From Oscillospiraceae bacterium (lineage in GTDB: Bacteria > Bacillota_A > Clostridia > Oscillospirales > Oscillospiraceae), in the NCBI GenBank assembly GCA_017537045.1, contig JAFYLN010000096.1:1-64000 (forward strand): a DNA stretch of 64,000 nucleotides, given 5' to 3'. Positions 33,141 through 40,926 of this stretch are shown here, piece by piece. The position numbers and the translations under genes are program-made. Under the pieces are notes generated by a model, which worked only from the letters and a program-made list of their open reading frames with translations, was not told where the DNA came from and did no database searches. The stretch's first letter is position 1; each line of letters begins with the position of its first letter.

Positions 33141-33152
33141 TTCCTCTATAAT
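33141..33152 (+). promoter_or_regulatory. Possible clpP promoter (-10 only)
   Basis: A perfect TATAAT at 33147-33152, 51 bases before clpP, with no recognisable -35 at 16-18 bases. No CtsR-type direct repeat is seen near it. Confidence 0.35.
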
Positions 33153-33202
33153 GGTTAGAATGTTTTAACCCTTTAGTAACCCATTGAAAGGAGAACATCA
33201 CC

Positions 33203-33784
33203 ATGAGCTTTATTCCCTATGTTGTTGAGCAGACCAGCCGCGGCGAGCGCAGCTTTGATATTTTTTCCCGTCTGCTGAACGACCGCATTATTTTCCTGTC
33301 CGAGGAAGTCAATGATACGACTGCCAGCCTTGTCGTTGCACAGCTGTTGTATCTGGAGGCACAGGATCCGGATAAGGATATTCAGTTCTACATCAACAGC
33401 CCCGGCGGTTCCGTTACGGCTGGTATGGCGATATATGATACCATGCGCTATATCAAGTGCGACGTGGCCACCATCTGTGTGGGCATGGCTGCATCCATGG
33501 GTGCATTTCTGCTGAGTGCAGGCACCAAGGGTAAGCGTCTGGCGCTGCCCAATGCTGAAATCATGATCCACCAGCCCAGCGCCGGTACGCAGGGTCAGAT
33601 TACCGATATGGCCATCCACATGAAGCGTCTGCAGACCATCAAGGAGCGGATGAACCGTATCATGGCTGAGAACACCGGCCGCAGTATCGAAGAAGTGACC
33701 GCCGCCTGCGAGCGCGATAACTTCATGACTGCGGAAGAAGCACTGGCTTTCGGCCTGGTCGACCGTGTTCTGGATCATCACTAA
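33203..33784 (+). CDS. clpP: ATP-dependent Clp protease proteolytic subunit
   Basis: Serine protease that forms tetradecameric chambers and degrades proteins fed by ClpX or ClpC. 193 residues. The catalytic triad is in place: Ser in [11 protein letters not shown] near 97, His in [10 protein letters not shown] near 122 and Asp in LVDRVLD near 171-ish at the usual distance ([13 protein letters not shown]). [19 protein letters not shown] is the usual oxyanion-hole region. AAAGGAG precedes the ATG. clpX starts 25 bases later. Confidence 0.97.
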   Translation: MSFIPYVVEQTSRGERSFDIFSRLLNDRIIFLSEEVNDTTASLVVAQLLYLEAQDPDKDIQFYINSPGGSVTAGMAIYDTMRYIKCDVATICVGMAASMGAFLLSAGTKGKRLALPNAEIMIHQPSAGTQGQITDMAIHMKRLQTIKERMNRIMAENTGRSIEEVTAACERDNFMTAEEALAFGLVDRVLDHH

Positions 33785-33809
33785 TTCTTAGAAAGGCGGA
33801 CGCTCGTTC

Positions 33810-35072
33810 ATGGCTAGAAATACCGAGCAGATGATTCATTGTAATTTCTGTGGGAAACGGGAAAATCAGGTGCAAAGGCTGATTGCCGGTTCTGGCGTGT
33901 ATATCTGCAGCGATTGTGTGCAGGCCTGCAGCGAATTGCTGCGTGACGAGATCGTCTACGATGAGTATGGCAATCTCCGTGCTCCGGAGACCTTACCCAC
34001 ACCCATGGAAATCAAGGCATTTATGGATCACTATATTGTGGGTCAGGAAGATGCCAAAATCGCGCTGGCTGTTGCAGTTTACAACCATTATAAGCGCATC
34101 TACTTCGGTGCAGATTCCGATGTAGAACTGCAAAAGAGCAATATCCTGCTCATTGGCCCTACGGGCTGCGGCAAGACCCTCTTTGCCCAGACGCTGGCCA
34201 AAATTTTGAATGTACCCTTTGCTATTGCCGATGCTACCACATTGACCGAAGCCGGTTATGTGGGTGACGACGTTGAGAACATTCTCCTTCGCCTGCTTCA
34301 GGCAGCGGATTTCGATGTGGCACTGGCAGAGCGTGGTATTATCTACATTGATGAGATGGATAAGATCGCCCGCAAGAGCGAAAACACTTCTATCACCCGC
34401 GATGTTTCCGGTGAAGGTGTTCAGCAGGCACTGCTGAAGATTCTGGAGGGCACGGTTGCCAGCGTACCGCCTCAGGGCGGACGCAAGCATCCCCAGCAGG
34501 AAATGATTCAGGTGGATACCACCAATATCCTCTTTATCTGCGGCGGTGCTTTTGACGGCTTGGATAAGGTTGTTGAAAAGCGCACTGATAAAGCTCCCAT
34601 GGGTTTTGATGCACCTGTTCGCAGCAAGCAGAACCGGGATGTGGGTGAACTCCTTGCAAAGGTCGAACCGGATGACCTGGTCAAGTTTGGCATTATTCCC
34701 GAACTGGTTGGCCGTATGCCGGTGATCACCTGTCTGCAGAGTTTGACGAAAGATGATCTGATCCGCATCCTGATAGAGCCGAAGAACGCCCTTGCAAAGC
34801 AGTATCAGAAACTGCTGAGCCTGGATAATGTGGATCTGGAGATTCGCAAGGATGCTCTGGATAGCATTGCACAGAAGGCTGTTGAGCGAAAGATCGGCGC
34901 AAGAGGCCTGCGTTCCATCATGGAGTCGATCATGATGAAGATCATGTACCGCATTCCGTCGGATCTATCTATCCGCAAGGTCATCATTACACCTGAAAGT
35001 GTCAATGGCGCGGAGCCTGAGATCATCCGTGATACCACGCGCCCCAGAGAAAAACTGGGTTCCAAGCGATAA
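33810..35072 (+). CDS. clpX: ATP-dependent Clp protease ATP-binding subunit ClpX
   Basis: AAA+ unfoldase that feeds substrates to ClpP. 420 residues. An N-terminal zinc-binding domain ([15 protein letters not shown]...CSDC, residues 11 to about 36) binds adaptors; the AAA+ core has Walker [11 protein letters not shown] near 115, Walker [11 protein letters not shown] near 176, and the pore and sensor region [13 protein letters not shown] sequence ([13 protein letters not shown]). It follows clpP by 25 bases without a terminator between them, so ClpX and ClpP are made together. A terminator follows clpX. Confidence 0.97.
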   Translation: MARNTEQMIHCNFCGKRENQVQRLIAGSGVYICSDCVQACSELLRDEIVYDEYGNLRAPETLPTPMEIKAFMDHYIVGQEDAKIALAVAVYNHYKRIYFGADSDVELQKSNILLIGPTGCGKTLFAQTLAKILNVPFAIADATTLTEAGYVGDDVENILLRLLQAADFDVALAERGIIYIDEMDKIARKSENTSITRDVSGEGVQQALLKILEGTVASVPPQGGRKHPQQEMIQVDTTNILFICGGAFDGLDKVVEKRTDKAPMGFDAPVRSKQNRDVGELLAKVEPDDLVKFGIIPELVGRMPVITCLQSLTKDDLIRILIEPKNALAKQYQKLLSLDNVDLEIRKDALDSIAQKAVERKIGARGLRSIMESIMMKIMYRIPSDLSIRKVIITPESVNGAEPEIIRDTTRPREKLGSKR

Positions 35073-35080
35073 CTATGCGA

Positions 35081-35109
35081 AAGGGGGTAGAATGACTACC
35101 CCCTTTTTT
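35081..35109 (+). terminator. Terminator between clpX and lon
   Basis: AAGGGGGTAG, AATGA loop, CTACCCCCTT and six T. lon has a ribosome site right after it, so lon transcription depends on read-through or an unseen promoter. Confidence 0.88.
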
Positions 35110-35131
35110 CTAACGAAGGAGGGAGAAACCC

Positions 35132-37534
35132 TTGTCAGAACATCTTATTTCCGGGAAACTCCCGGTGCTGGCTCTGCGCGGGCTGGCTGTATTTCCTGAT
35201 CAGACCATCCACTTTGATGTAGGCCGGCCAAAGTCGGTCAAAGCTCTTGAAGATGCAATGAAACACGACCAGAATATCATGCTGATTCCGCAGCGTGATA
35301 TTGTGGATAACGACCCTTCTCTGGAAGGACTGTATACCATTGGTACGGTTGCCAAGGTAAAGCAGGTGCTTCATGCCCAGGGAGAGAATCTACGTGTACT
35401 GGTCACCGGCATCTGCCGTGCCCGTATTCAGGAGTTGACACAGACTGAACCGTTTCTTGCAGGTCTGATTCAGTCCGTACCCGAAACGGAAATTATGGAT
35501 TCTACCCGTGCCCATGCCTTGCGCCGTGAGGCAAACAACCTGTATGCAGTTTACTGTGAGCTTCTGGAGCATCCTGCGCAGACGGTGCAGCTGCGAATGC
35601 TGGCAACCGAAAATTCTGGTTTTATTGCGGACTCTATTGCACAGAATTCCGGTATTGACTATCCCGATAAGGTCAAAATGCTCGCCCAGCTCAATCCCGT
35701 GAAGCGACTTGAAATGGCTGTGAAACTGCTGCGGCATGAAGTGGAAATGCTGCGGCTGGAAACGGAGATTCAGGAAAAGACCAAGGCGAACATCGACCAG
35801 AATCAGAAAGACTATTACCTACGCGAGCAGATCCGCGTCCTTCGTGACGAACTGGGAGAAGGGGACGACGAGTCTGAATTTGCTACCTATGAAAAGAAAG
35901 TACGGAAGCTGAACCTGCCGGAGGAGTCTGAGCAGAAGCTTCTGAAAGATTTGAACCGTTTGAAGAAGCAGCCTTTCGGCTCTTCGGAGGCTGCCGTCCT
36001 GCGTAATTATCTGGACACCGTTCTTGAACTTCCATGGAATGTGCGCACTAAAGAGCGCATCGATATTGCTGCCGCACGCAAGATTCTGGAAGCAGACCAT
36101 TTTGGACTTGAAAAGGTCAAGCAGCGCATTCTGGAAACGCTGGCAGTTCGGAAAATGGCACCGGAAATGCCGCCCCAGATCATCTGTTTGGTTGGCCCTC
36201 CCGGTGTTGGCAAAACTTCCATTGCGTATTCTATTGCCCACAGCCTGAACCGCAAAATGGCAAGAATTGCCCTTGGCGGTGTTCGGGATGAGGCTGAGAT
36301 TCGCGGCCACCGCAAGACCTATGTCGGCGCTATGCCCGGCCGTATTTTGCAGGCATTGATTCAGGCGGGCAGTTCCAATCCGCTGCTGTTGCTTGATGAG
36401 ATCGACAAGATGGGTTCTGATCACCGCGGTGACCCTGCAGCTGCCCTTTTGGAAGTTCTGGATGCAGAGCAGAACAAAACCTACCGCGACCACTATCTTG
36501 AGATTCCCTACGATCTGTCCGATGTGATGTTCATCACCACAGCCAATACATTGGATACTGTACCCCGTCCGTTGCTGGACCGTATGGAGATCATCGAACT
36601 CAATTCCTACACCGATGAAGAGAAGCTGATGATTGCCAGGAACCATCTGCTGCCCAAGCAGATGAAAAAGCACGGCATCAAAAAGACCCAGCTTCGCGTT
36701 ACAGATGATGCCATCCGTGAGATCATCTCCTGCTATACCCGCGAGTCCGGTGTCCGCAAGCTGGAGCGCCGCTTTGCGGAGATCTGCAGAAAGACCGCTA
36801 TGGCAATTCTGGAACAGGAAGCACCCAAGCGTATCACCGTGACGGGTTCCAATCTGGAAACCTATCTCGGTATTCGAAAATATCTGCCTGACCGACTGCC
36901 GGGCAGTGATCAGGTTGGTCTGGTGACGGGGCTTGCATGGACTTCCGTTGGTGGTGAAACACTGGAAGTAGAAGTCAATGTAATGGACGGTTCCGGCAAG
37001 CTGGAACTGACCGGCAATCTGGGTGATGTCATGAAAGAATCTGCACATGCAGCCCTCAGCTATATCCGCGCCAATGCACTGAAATTGGGTATTCCTGTTG
37101 ACTTTTATAAAACAAAGGATATCCACGTCCACTTCCCCGAGGGCGCGGTGCCCAAGGACGGCCCTTCTGCCGGTGTGACAGTCTGCACGGCTCTGGTCTC
37201 TGCGTTGACAGGTGTGACCGTTCGCCGTGATGTTGCCATGACCGGCGAGATCTCCCTCCGTGGCCGTGTGATGGCCATTGGCGGCCTGAAAGAAAAGACT
37301 ATGGCTGCACTCCGCCACGGTATTTCCACAGTCATCATCCCCAAGGACAACGAACGGGATCTGGAGGAAATCGATCAGACCGTGCGAAAGGCACTGAATT
37401 TTGTAGTGGCATCTCACATTGATACCGTTTTAGAAACGGCGTTGAACCACAAGCCTGAGATCGATGCAACGATTCTGTCTGACATTCCCAATGACGTAAA
37501 GAACAAATCCAGAAAGCCGTCCATCCGCCAGTAA
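35132..37534 (+). CDS. lon: ATP-dependent protease La (Lon)
   Basis: Hexameric AAA+ serine protease that removes misfolded and regulatory proteins. 800 residues. Order: N-terminal substrate-binding domain (1 to about 200) and coiled coil; AAA+ core with Walker A VGPPGVGKTSIA near 355 and LLLLDEIDKMG near 420; protease domain with the catalytic Ser in PKDGPSAGVT near 680 and Lys about 43 residues later (GLKEKTMAALR). It starts at a TTG, preceded by GAAGGAGGG with good spacing. ysxC follows after 12 bases. Confidence 0.97.
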   Translation: MSEHLISGKLPVLALRGLAVFPDQTIHFDVGRPKSVKALEDAMKHDQNIMLIPQRDIVDNDPSLEGLYTIGTVAKVKQVLHAQGENLRVLVTGICRARIQELTQTEPFLAGLIQSVPETEIMDSTRAHALRREANNLYAVYCELLEHPAQTVQLRMLATENSGFIADSIAQNSGIDYPDKVKMLAQLNPVKRLEMAVKLLRHEVEMLRLETEIQEKTKANIDQNQKDYYLREQIRVLRDELGEGDDESEFATYEKKVRKLNLPEESEQKLLKDLNRLKKQPFGSSEAAVLRNYLDTVLELPWNVRTKERIDIAAARKILEADHFGLEKVKQRILETLAVRKMAPEMPPQIICLVGPPGVGKTSIAYSIAHSLNRKMARIALGGVRDEAEIRGHRKTYVGAMPGRILQALIQAGSSNPLLLLDEIDKMGSDHRGDPAAALLEVLDAEQNKTYRDHYLEIPYDLSDVMFITTANTLDTVPRPLLDRMEIIELNSYTDEEKLMIARNHLLPKQMKKHGIKKTQLRVTDDAIREIISCYTRESGVRKLERRFAEICRKTAMAILEQEAPKRITVTGSNLETYLGIRKYLPDRLPGSDQVGLVTGLAWTSVGGETLEVEVNVMDGSGKLELTGNLGDVMKESAHAALSYIRANALKLGIPVDFYKTKDIHVHFPEGAVPKDGPSAGVTVCTALVSALTGVTVRRDVAMTGEISLRGRVMAIGGLKEKTMAALRHGISTVIIPKDNERDLEEIDQTVRKALNFVVASHIDTVLETALNHKPEIDATILSDIPNDVKNKSRKPSIRQ

Positions 37535-37546
37535 AGAGGTAGAAAG

Positions 37547-38137
37547 ATGAATTTCCAGAAAGTAGAATTTTTGATTTCCGCGGCTGCGCCTAAGGACTTT
37601 CCGAAAACCAGACTGCCCGAGATCGCATTTGCCGGAAAGTCCAATGTTGGCAAGTCTTCGGTCATCAACCGCATCCTGCAGCGGAAGAATTTCGCCCGTG
37701 TCGGTGATAAACCCGGTAAGACCATCCATGTCAACTATTTCACCGTTGATAACCAGTGCTATTTTGTTGACCTGCCTGGTTACGGCTTCGCAAAGGTCTC
37801 CCAGAAGGAGAAAGAGCGTTGGGGCAAGCTGATGGAGGACTATTTTGCGGCGGGTCGCATAGATCTGGGCGTGCTGATTGTGGACTACCGCCACCCACCT
37901 ACGAATAACGACATCACCATGGCGCGCTGGTTCCTCGACAGCGGCTGTCCTTTTGTGGTGATTGCCAATAAGATGGACAAGCTGAAAAAGAGCGAGTTGA
38001 TCCCGAATCTGGAGACCATCCGCAGCGATCTGGAGCTGCCGGAAGATTGCCCCGTTATTCCGTTCTCTGCGGAAAAGGGCAACGGCCGCGATGATTTGAT
38101 TCGCCTGATTCTGGATGCAGTGGCTGCGAAAAAGTAA
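37547..38137 (+). CDS. ysxC: Ribosome biogenesis GTP-binding protein YsxC/EngB
   Basis: Small essential GTPase for assembly of the 50S subunit. 196 residues. G1 AGKSNVGKSSVINR near 29-42, G2 Thr in KPGKTIHVNYF near 59, G3 VDLPGYGFAKV near 73, G4 IANKMDKL near 138 and G5 PFSAEKGNG near 170. AGAGGTAG-type ribosome site. The lon-ysxC pair is conserved in Firmicutes. Confidence 0.96.
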   Translation: MNFQKVEFLISAAAPKDFPKTRLPEIAFAGKSNVGKSSVINRILQRKNFARVGDKPGKTIHVNYFTVDNQCYFVDLPGYGFAKVSQKEKERWGKLMEDYFAAGRIDLGVLIVDYRHPPTNNDITMARWFLDSGCPFVVIANKMDKLKKSELIPNLETIRSDLELPEDCPVIPFSAEKGNGRDDLIRLILDAVAAKK

Positions 38138-38144
38138 ATTGTAA

Positions 38145-38173
38145 AGGGGCTGTTGTTTTTTGCAACAGTCCCT
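38145..38173 (+). terminator. Hairpin after ysxC (weak terminator candidate)
   Basis: AGGGGCTGTTG with CAACAGTCCCT (one G-T pair) around a T-rich loop. No T run follows, so function is uncertain. Confidence 0.4.
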
Positions 38174-38256
38174 AAAAATATGGGAGTGGCTGCATGTAGC
38201 GGAGATAGGCAGGTAACATCCGCCGCGATTACCACCAAAGTTCCGGTTTAAACAAC

Positions 38257-38396
38257 GTCATTGCGAGAAGGCACCAATCAGAATCGACGTGCAATCCGTA
38301 GCCTAAAATCTTTTAATTTTGGATGTACTTCCGGCAAAATAGAATAGCTGGGAGAACGGATTGCCACACCAGTGTGCGCACTGGTTCGCAATGACA
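38257..38396. repeat. Dispersed inverted-repeat element, copy 5
   Basis: GTCATTGCGAG at left and TTCGCAATGAC at right; both arms are of the GCGAG type, unlike the mixed arms of copies 1-4. The right arm has CCAGTGTGCGCACTGG as in copy 2. The left arm is degraded (GACGTGCAATCCG). It fills the gap between ysxC and the convergent lipoprotein gene. Confidence 0.8.
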
Positions 38397-38488
38397 GATT
38401 TTCGACATCAGCAGAACAACCGCATACAAATACATTGGATTTTTGGAAGCATAAACGAACAGGATGCCGAAATCGGCACCCTGTTTTA

Positions 38489-38893
38489 TCAGTTTTCAAT
38501 TTTTGTATAAGTAACTGTACCATCAACTGCCACCAACTTACCATCTTCGAGTTTTGCCCCGACTGTAGGTGCATTGCTGGCACTAATATTGATAACTTGG
38601 CCTTTAATTTCCCAAGTGATGGGATAGTAACTGCCGCCAGTCATTGAAGAGTTTGTACCTTTTCCAGTACCGCCCTCATACAATTCCATGTGCGTCACAC
38701 CATTGATGGGGCCTTGCTCTCCAGAAGTTCTCCATTCCCATGTTCCAATAACTTGTTCTTCAGTCAAGTCATTGTTCTGGGTGATTGTTTTGATGGGTGC
38801 TTCGGTTGTTATGGTGGTATCATTCTCACTACCGCAAGCACACAGGGACAGGCACACCGCAAGTGTCAGGAGCAGGGAAATTGCTTTTTTCAT
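38489..38893 (-). CDS. Small lipoprotein of unknown function
   Basis: A 134-residue lipoprotein: MKKAISLLLTLAVCLSLCAC with lipobox LCAC, a Thr-rich linker (NDTTITTEAPIKTITQNN) and a compact domain containing VIGTWEWRTSG and VDGTVTYTKIEN, a pattern like small beta-barrel proteins that begin with a GTW motif. Function unknown. AAGGA precedes ATG 38893; the frame open to 38980 runs into the leader terminator and is rejected. Its leader RNA (38914-39128) is related to that of the large lipoprotein at 1917. Confidence 0.82.
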   Translation of the reverse strand: MKKAISLLLTLAVCLSLCACGSENDTTITTEAPIKTITQNNDLTEEQVIGTWEWRTSGEQGPINGVTHMELYEGGTGKGTNSSMTGGSYYPITWEIKGQVINISASNAPTVGAKLEDGKLVAVDGTVTYTKIEN

Positions 38894-38913
38894 GATCAGT
38901 TCCTTCTTTCTGT

Positions 38914-38948
38914 AAAATAAAAAAGTGCGCCAACCGAAGCTGACGCAC
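38914..38948 (-). terminator. Leader terminator/attenuator before the small lipoprotein gene
   Basis: On the minus strand: GTGCGTCAGC, TTCG loop, GTTGGCGCAC (10 bp, two wobble pairs), then TTTTTTATTTT. It ends about 20 bases before the start codon at 38893. Closely similar in sequence to the terminator at 1871-1900. Confidence 0.85.
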
Positions 38949-39128
38949 TCAAAAACGCAACTCCGATTGTCGCCAAACAAACCAAATCAGAAGCCGAACA
39001 ATTACAGCATTGCCCTAAGACCCCAACCTGTGGAATTGCATTTTTAGCAAATTCAAAGGTTGAAGTCAAAAGGGTATACTACCCCTATGGGCAAAACTGT
39101 GTGTTCGTCAATATTTGGTTTGTTTGGC
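38914..39128 (-). ncRNA. Structured leader RNA B upstream of a lipoprotein gene
   Basis: The closing stem is a 16-bp perfect pair, GCCAAACAAACCAAAT (39128-39113 on the minus strand) with its complement (38987-38972). Inside, TTGCCC (39094-39089) pairs with GGGCAA (39015-39010). Leader A has ATGCCC/GGGCAT in the same place, so the outer pair has changed on both sides. TAAAAATGCA (39046-39037) is shared with leader A, as are TAGGG beside the inner stem and the TGCGTTTTT run before the terminator. The transcript is expected to start at the first base of the closing stem, as in leader A. Class and ligand are unknown. Confidence 0.62.
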
Positions 39129-39134
39129 AAAATA

Positions 39135-39163
39135 ACTGTATCACATTCGTCCAGTAAAATCAA
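39135..39163 (-). promoter_or_regulatory. Promoter of leader RNA B
   Basis: On the minus strand: TTGATT (39163-39158), 17-base spacer, TACAGT (39140-39135), ending six bases before the closing stem of leader B. Confidence 0.6.
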
Positions 39164-39240
39164 TAGAATTTGGTCACATCCGCCTGCTTGTATTACTTTG
39201 GATATATGCTGCCAGCAGAAAATCACGAGAATGCAACGCA

Positions 39241-39271
39241 AAAAATAAGGGCTTCGGATTTCCGAAACCCT
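39241..39271 (-). terminator. Terminator of the glycosyltransferase gene
   Basis: On the minus strand: AGGGTTTCGG, AAAT loop, CCGAAGCCCT (one wobble pair), then TATTTTT. It starts just after the gene's stop at 39278. Confidence 0.85.
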
Positions 39272-39277
39272 AAATTT

Positions 39278-40216
39278 TTACTTTTCTTCGTAGGTGAGAA
39301 TTTCCTTTGCGATATAAACAGGTCGGTTTTTGCTCTGTTCGAAGGTTCGGCCCACATATTCACCGATGATGCCGATGCAGAACAGCTGCATGCTGCCCAG
39401 CAGTAGAATCAGCACAATAATGGTGGCATAGCCGGGAATATCAATACCCCAGAAAAGTTTTTCACATACAACCCAGACCAGATATAATGCTGCAGATATA
39501 GCGGTAAAACTGCCAATGTAGATGGAAAAACGCAGAGGGGCGGTGGAAAAACCGATAATGCCTTCGATGGCATAGTTCAGCAGCTTCCAGAAATTCCACT
39601 TTGTGGCACCTGCATGACGTTCGCAGGCGGTATAGGGAATGAACTCTGTTTCATAGCCGACCCATGCAAAAATACCCTTCGAAAACCGGTGGTACTCTAC
39701 CATTTGCAGCAGACTGTCCCGCACACTGCGGCGAAAAGTGCGAAAATCGCTGGCATCGGGCTGCAAGGTCACTTTGGATAGCTTGTTTATGATTGCATAA
39801 AAGCGCCTTTTGAAAAATGATAATACTTTTCCGTCACCACGGCGATCCTGATAGGCTGCGACCACATCCAGTTCCGGCTTCTCATCAAGAATCTGAACCA
39901 TATTCCGCACGATCTCAGGACGTTGCTGTAAATCTGCATCAATCAGACTGATGTATTCACCGTTTGCCTGCTGCAAGCCTGCGTACAGTCCGGCCTCTTT
40001 GCCGAAATTGCGGGAAAAAGAGACAACTTTCACGGGGCACCGCTGCTGTTTAAATATTTTCTTTAGATTATGCAGCGTTGCATCGCGGCTTCCGTCATCC
40101 ACAAATATGATTTCGTAATCATAACCGCAGCCGTTGAAAGCAGCAATAACAGCCTCCTGAAAAGCCTGCACATTCTCTGCCTCATTGTAGCAGGGAACGA
40201 CCAGAGAAAGTTTCAT
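39278..40216 (-). CDS. GT2-family glycosyltransferase with two C-terminal membrane segments (GtrB/DPM1-like)
   Basis: A 312-residue family 2 glycosyltransferase that probably moves a sugar from a nucleotide to undecaprenyl phosphate at the inner face of the membrane. N-terminal GT-A domain: LSLVVPCYNEAENV, IIFVDDGSRDAT, and the DxD-like LIDADLQQRPE near 95; then RHAGATKWNFWKLLNYAIEG, and two membrane helices at about 225-250 and 258-283. This layout is typical of GtrB-like proteins. Start taken at 40216; in-frame starts up to 40237 are weaker. No flippase or sugar ligase gene is adjacent. Confidence 0.88.
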   Translation of the reverse strand: MKLSLVVPCYNEAENVQAFQEAVIAAFNGCGYDYEIIFVDDGSRDATLHNLKKIFKQQRCPVKVVSFSRNFGKEAGLYAGLQQANGEYISLIDADLQQRPEIVRNMVQILDEKPELDVVAAYQDRRGDGKVLSFFKRRFYAIINKLSKVTLQPDASDFRTFRRSVRDSLLQMVEYHRFSKGIFAWVGYETEFIPYTACERHAGATKWNFWKLLNYAIEGIIGFSTAPLRFSIYIGSFTAISAALYLVWVVCEKLFWGIDIPGYATIIVLILLLGSMQLFCIGIIGEYVGRTFEQSKNRPVYIAKEILTYEEK

Positions 40217-40283
40217 AAATCTCACACTCATTTTCAATATTGTGATTCAAATTTCAGTTTATCGTTCCGTTCCGATTATGAAT

Positions 40284-40310
40284 GTAGGGGCGGCTATCAG
40301 CCGCCCGGCG
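40284..40310. repeat. GTAGGGGCGGC hairpin repeat
   Basis: GGGCGGCT, ATC loop, AGCCGCCC (40288-40295 with 40299-40306) within GTAGGGGCGGCTATCAGCCG. It resembles the GTAGGGGCG-type intergenic hairpins common in clostridial genomes. A single copy is seen here. Confidence 0.6.
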
Positions 40311-40374
40311 GCAAAATGTTTCGTGCTCGCATTGATATTCGGCAAATTCGCAACATTGTGCCGCTCAAAAAACA

Positions 40375-40501
40375 TGTCATTGCGAGGAGCGCGAAGCGCG
40401 ACGTGGCAATCTCCTGCTTCTATGCATCGATAAGCAGTGCACAAACAAACATTGTACTGGGAGATTCCCACGTCGGCCTTTCAGGCCTCCTCGGAATGAC
40501 A
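40375..40501. repeat. Dispersed inverted-repeat element, copy 6 (opposite orientation)
   Basis: Here the left arm is TGTCATTGCGAGGAGCGCG and the right arm ends CCTCGGAATGACA, so the CCGAG-type arm is on the right: the element is flipped relative to copies 1-4. It lies upstream of the valS promoter. Confidence 0.85.
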
Positions 40502-40614
40502 GTGGTTTTCGATACATAGGCGCAACCATCCAACAGCGCGATAAACATCGATTTGACTATCTGTATTCATACATTATACGCAAACTTTTATAGGCCGTCA
40601 ACACGAAATTTCGG

Positions 40615-40643
40615 TTGACAGAATGGTGAAAGTGTGATAGTTT
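40615..40643 (+). promoter_or_regulatory. Promoter of the valS T-box leader
   Basis: A perfect TTGACA (40615-40620), 17-base spacer, then a poor -10 TAGTTT (40638-40643). Confidence 0.6.
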
Positions 40644-40654
40644 ATCGGTAATAA

Positions 40655-40885
40655 AGTGTAGAAGGGGAGTTTCGGCTCCGCAAATTGCTTCAGAGAACTG
40701 CCGGATGGTGCAAGGCAGCAGCAGTTGGCGCCGATTGTCGCCCCGGAGCTCATTTCCTGAAACGCAAGTAGGGAAGTGCGGGTCTGCCCGTTACAGCAGT
40801 TTGAGTGCCCGTCTTTACGGGAAGTCAGGTGGTACCGCGGAAGTTTTCGCCCTGAGGTCAGTATGGCTTCGGGGATTTTTTATTT
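40655..40885 (+). promoter_or_regulatory. T-box leader of valS
   Basis: Tandem features of a T-box riboswitch: stem I with an AGAGA bulge near 40692, the apical GGATGGTG region near 40703, a specifier region with GTC (valine) near 40738 just before CGGAGC closes the stem, the T-box sequence AGGTGGTACCGCG at 40827-40839, and a terminator (CCCTGAGG 40850-40857 with CTTCGGGG 40867-40874, then TTTTTT). Uncharged tRNA-Val should stabilise the antiterminator and allow valS transcription. Confidence 0.9.
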
Positions 40886-40926
40886 CCGTCCTGATGAAAA
40901 AATACTCAATAAAAGGAGAAATCGAA

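Noticed and set aside
35819..37417. A 532-codon open frame on the minus strand
   Set aside because: Antisense to lon; His/Cys-rich translation without domains or ribosome site.
39060..39248. A 62-codon plus-strand open frame
   Set aside because: Lies antisense to leader RNA B and its promoter, with no ribosome site.
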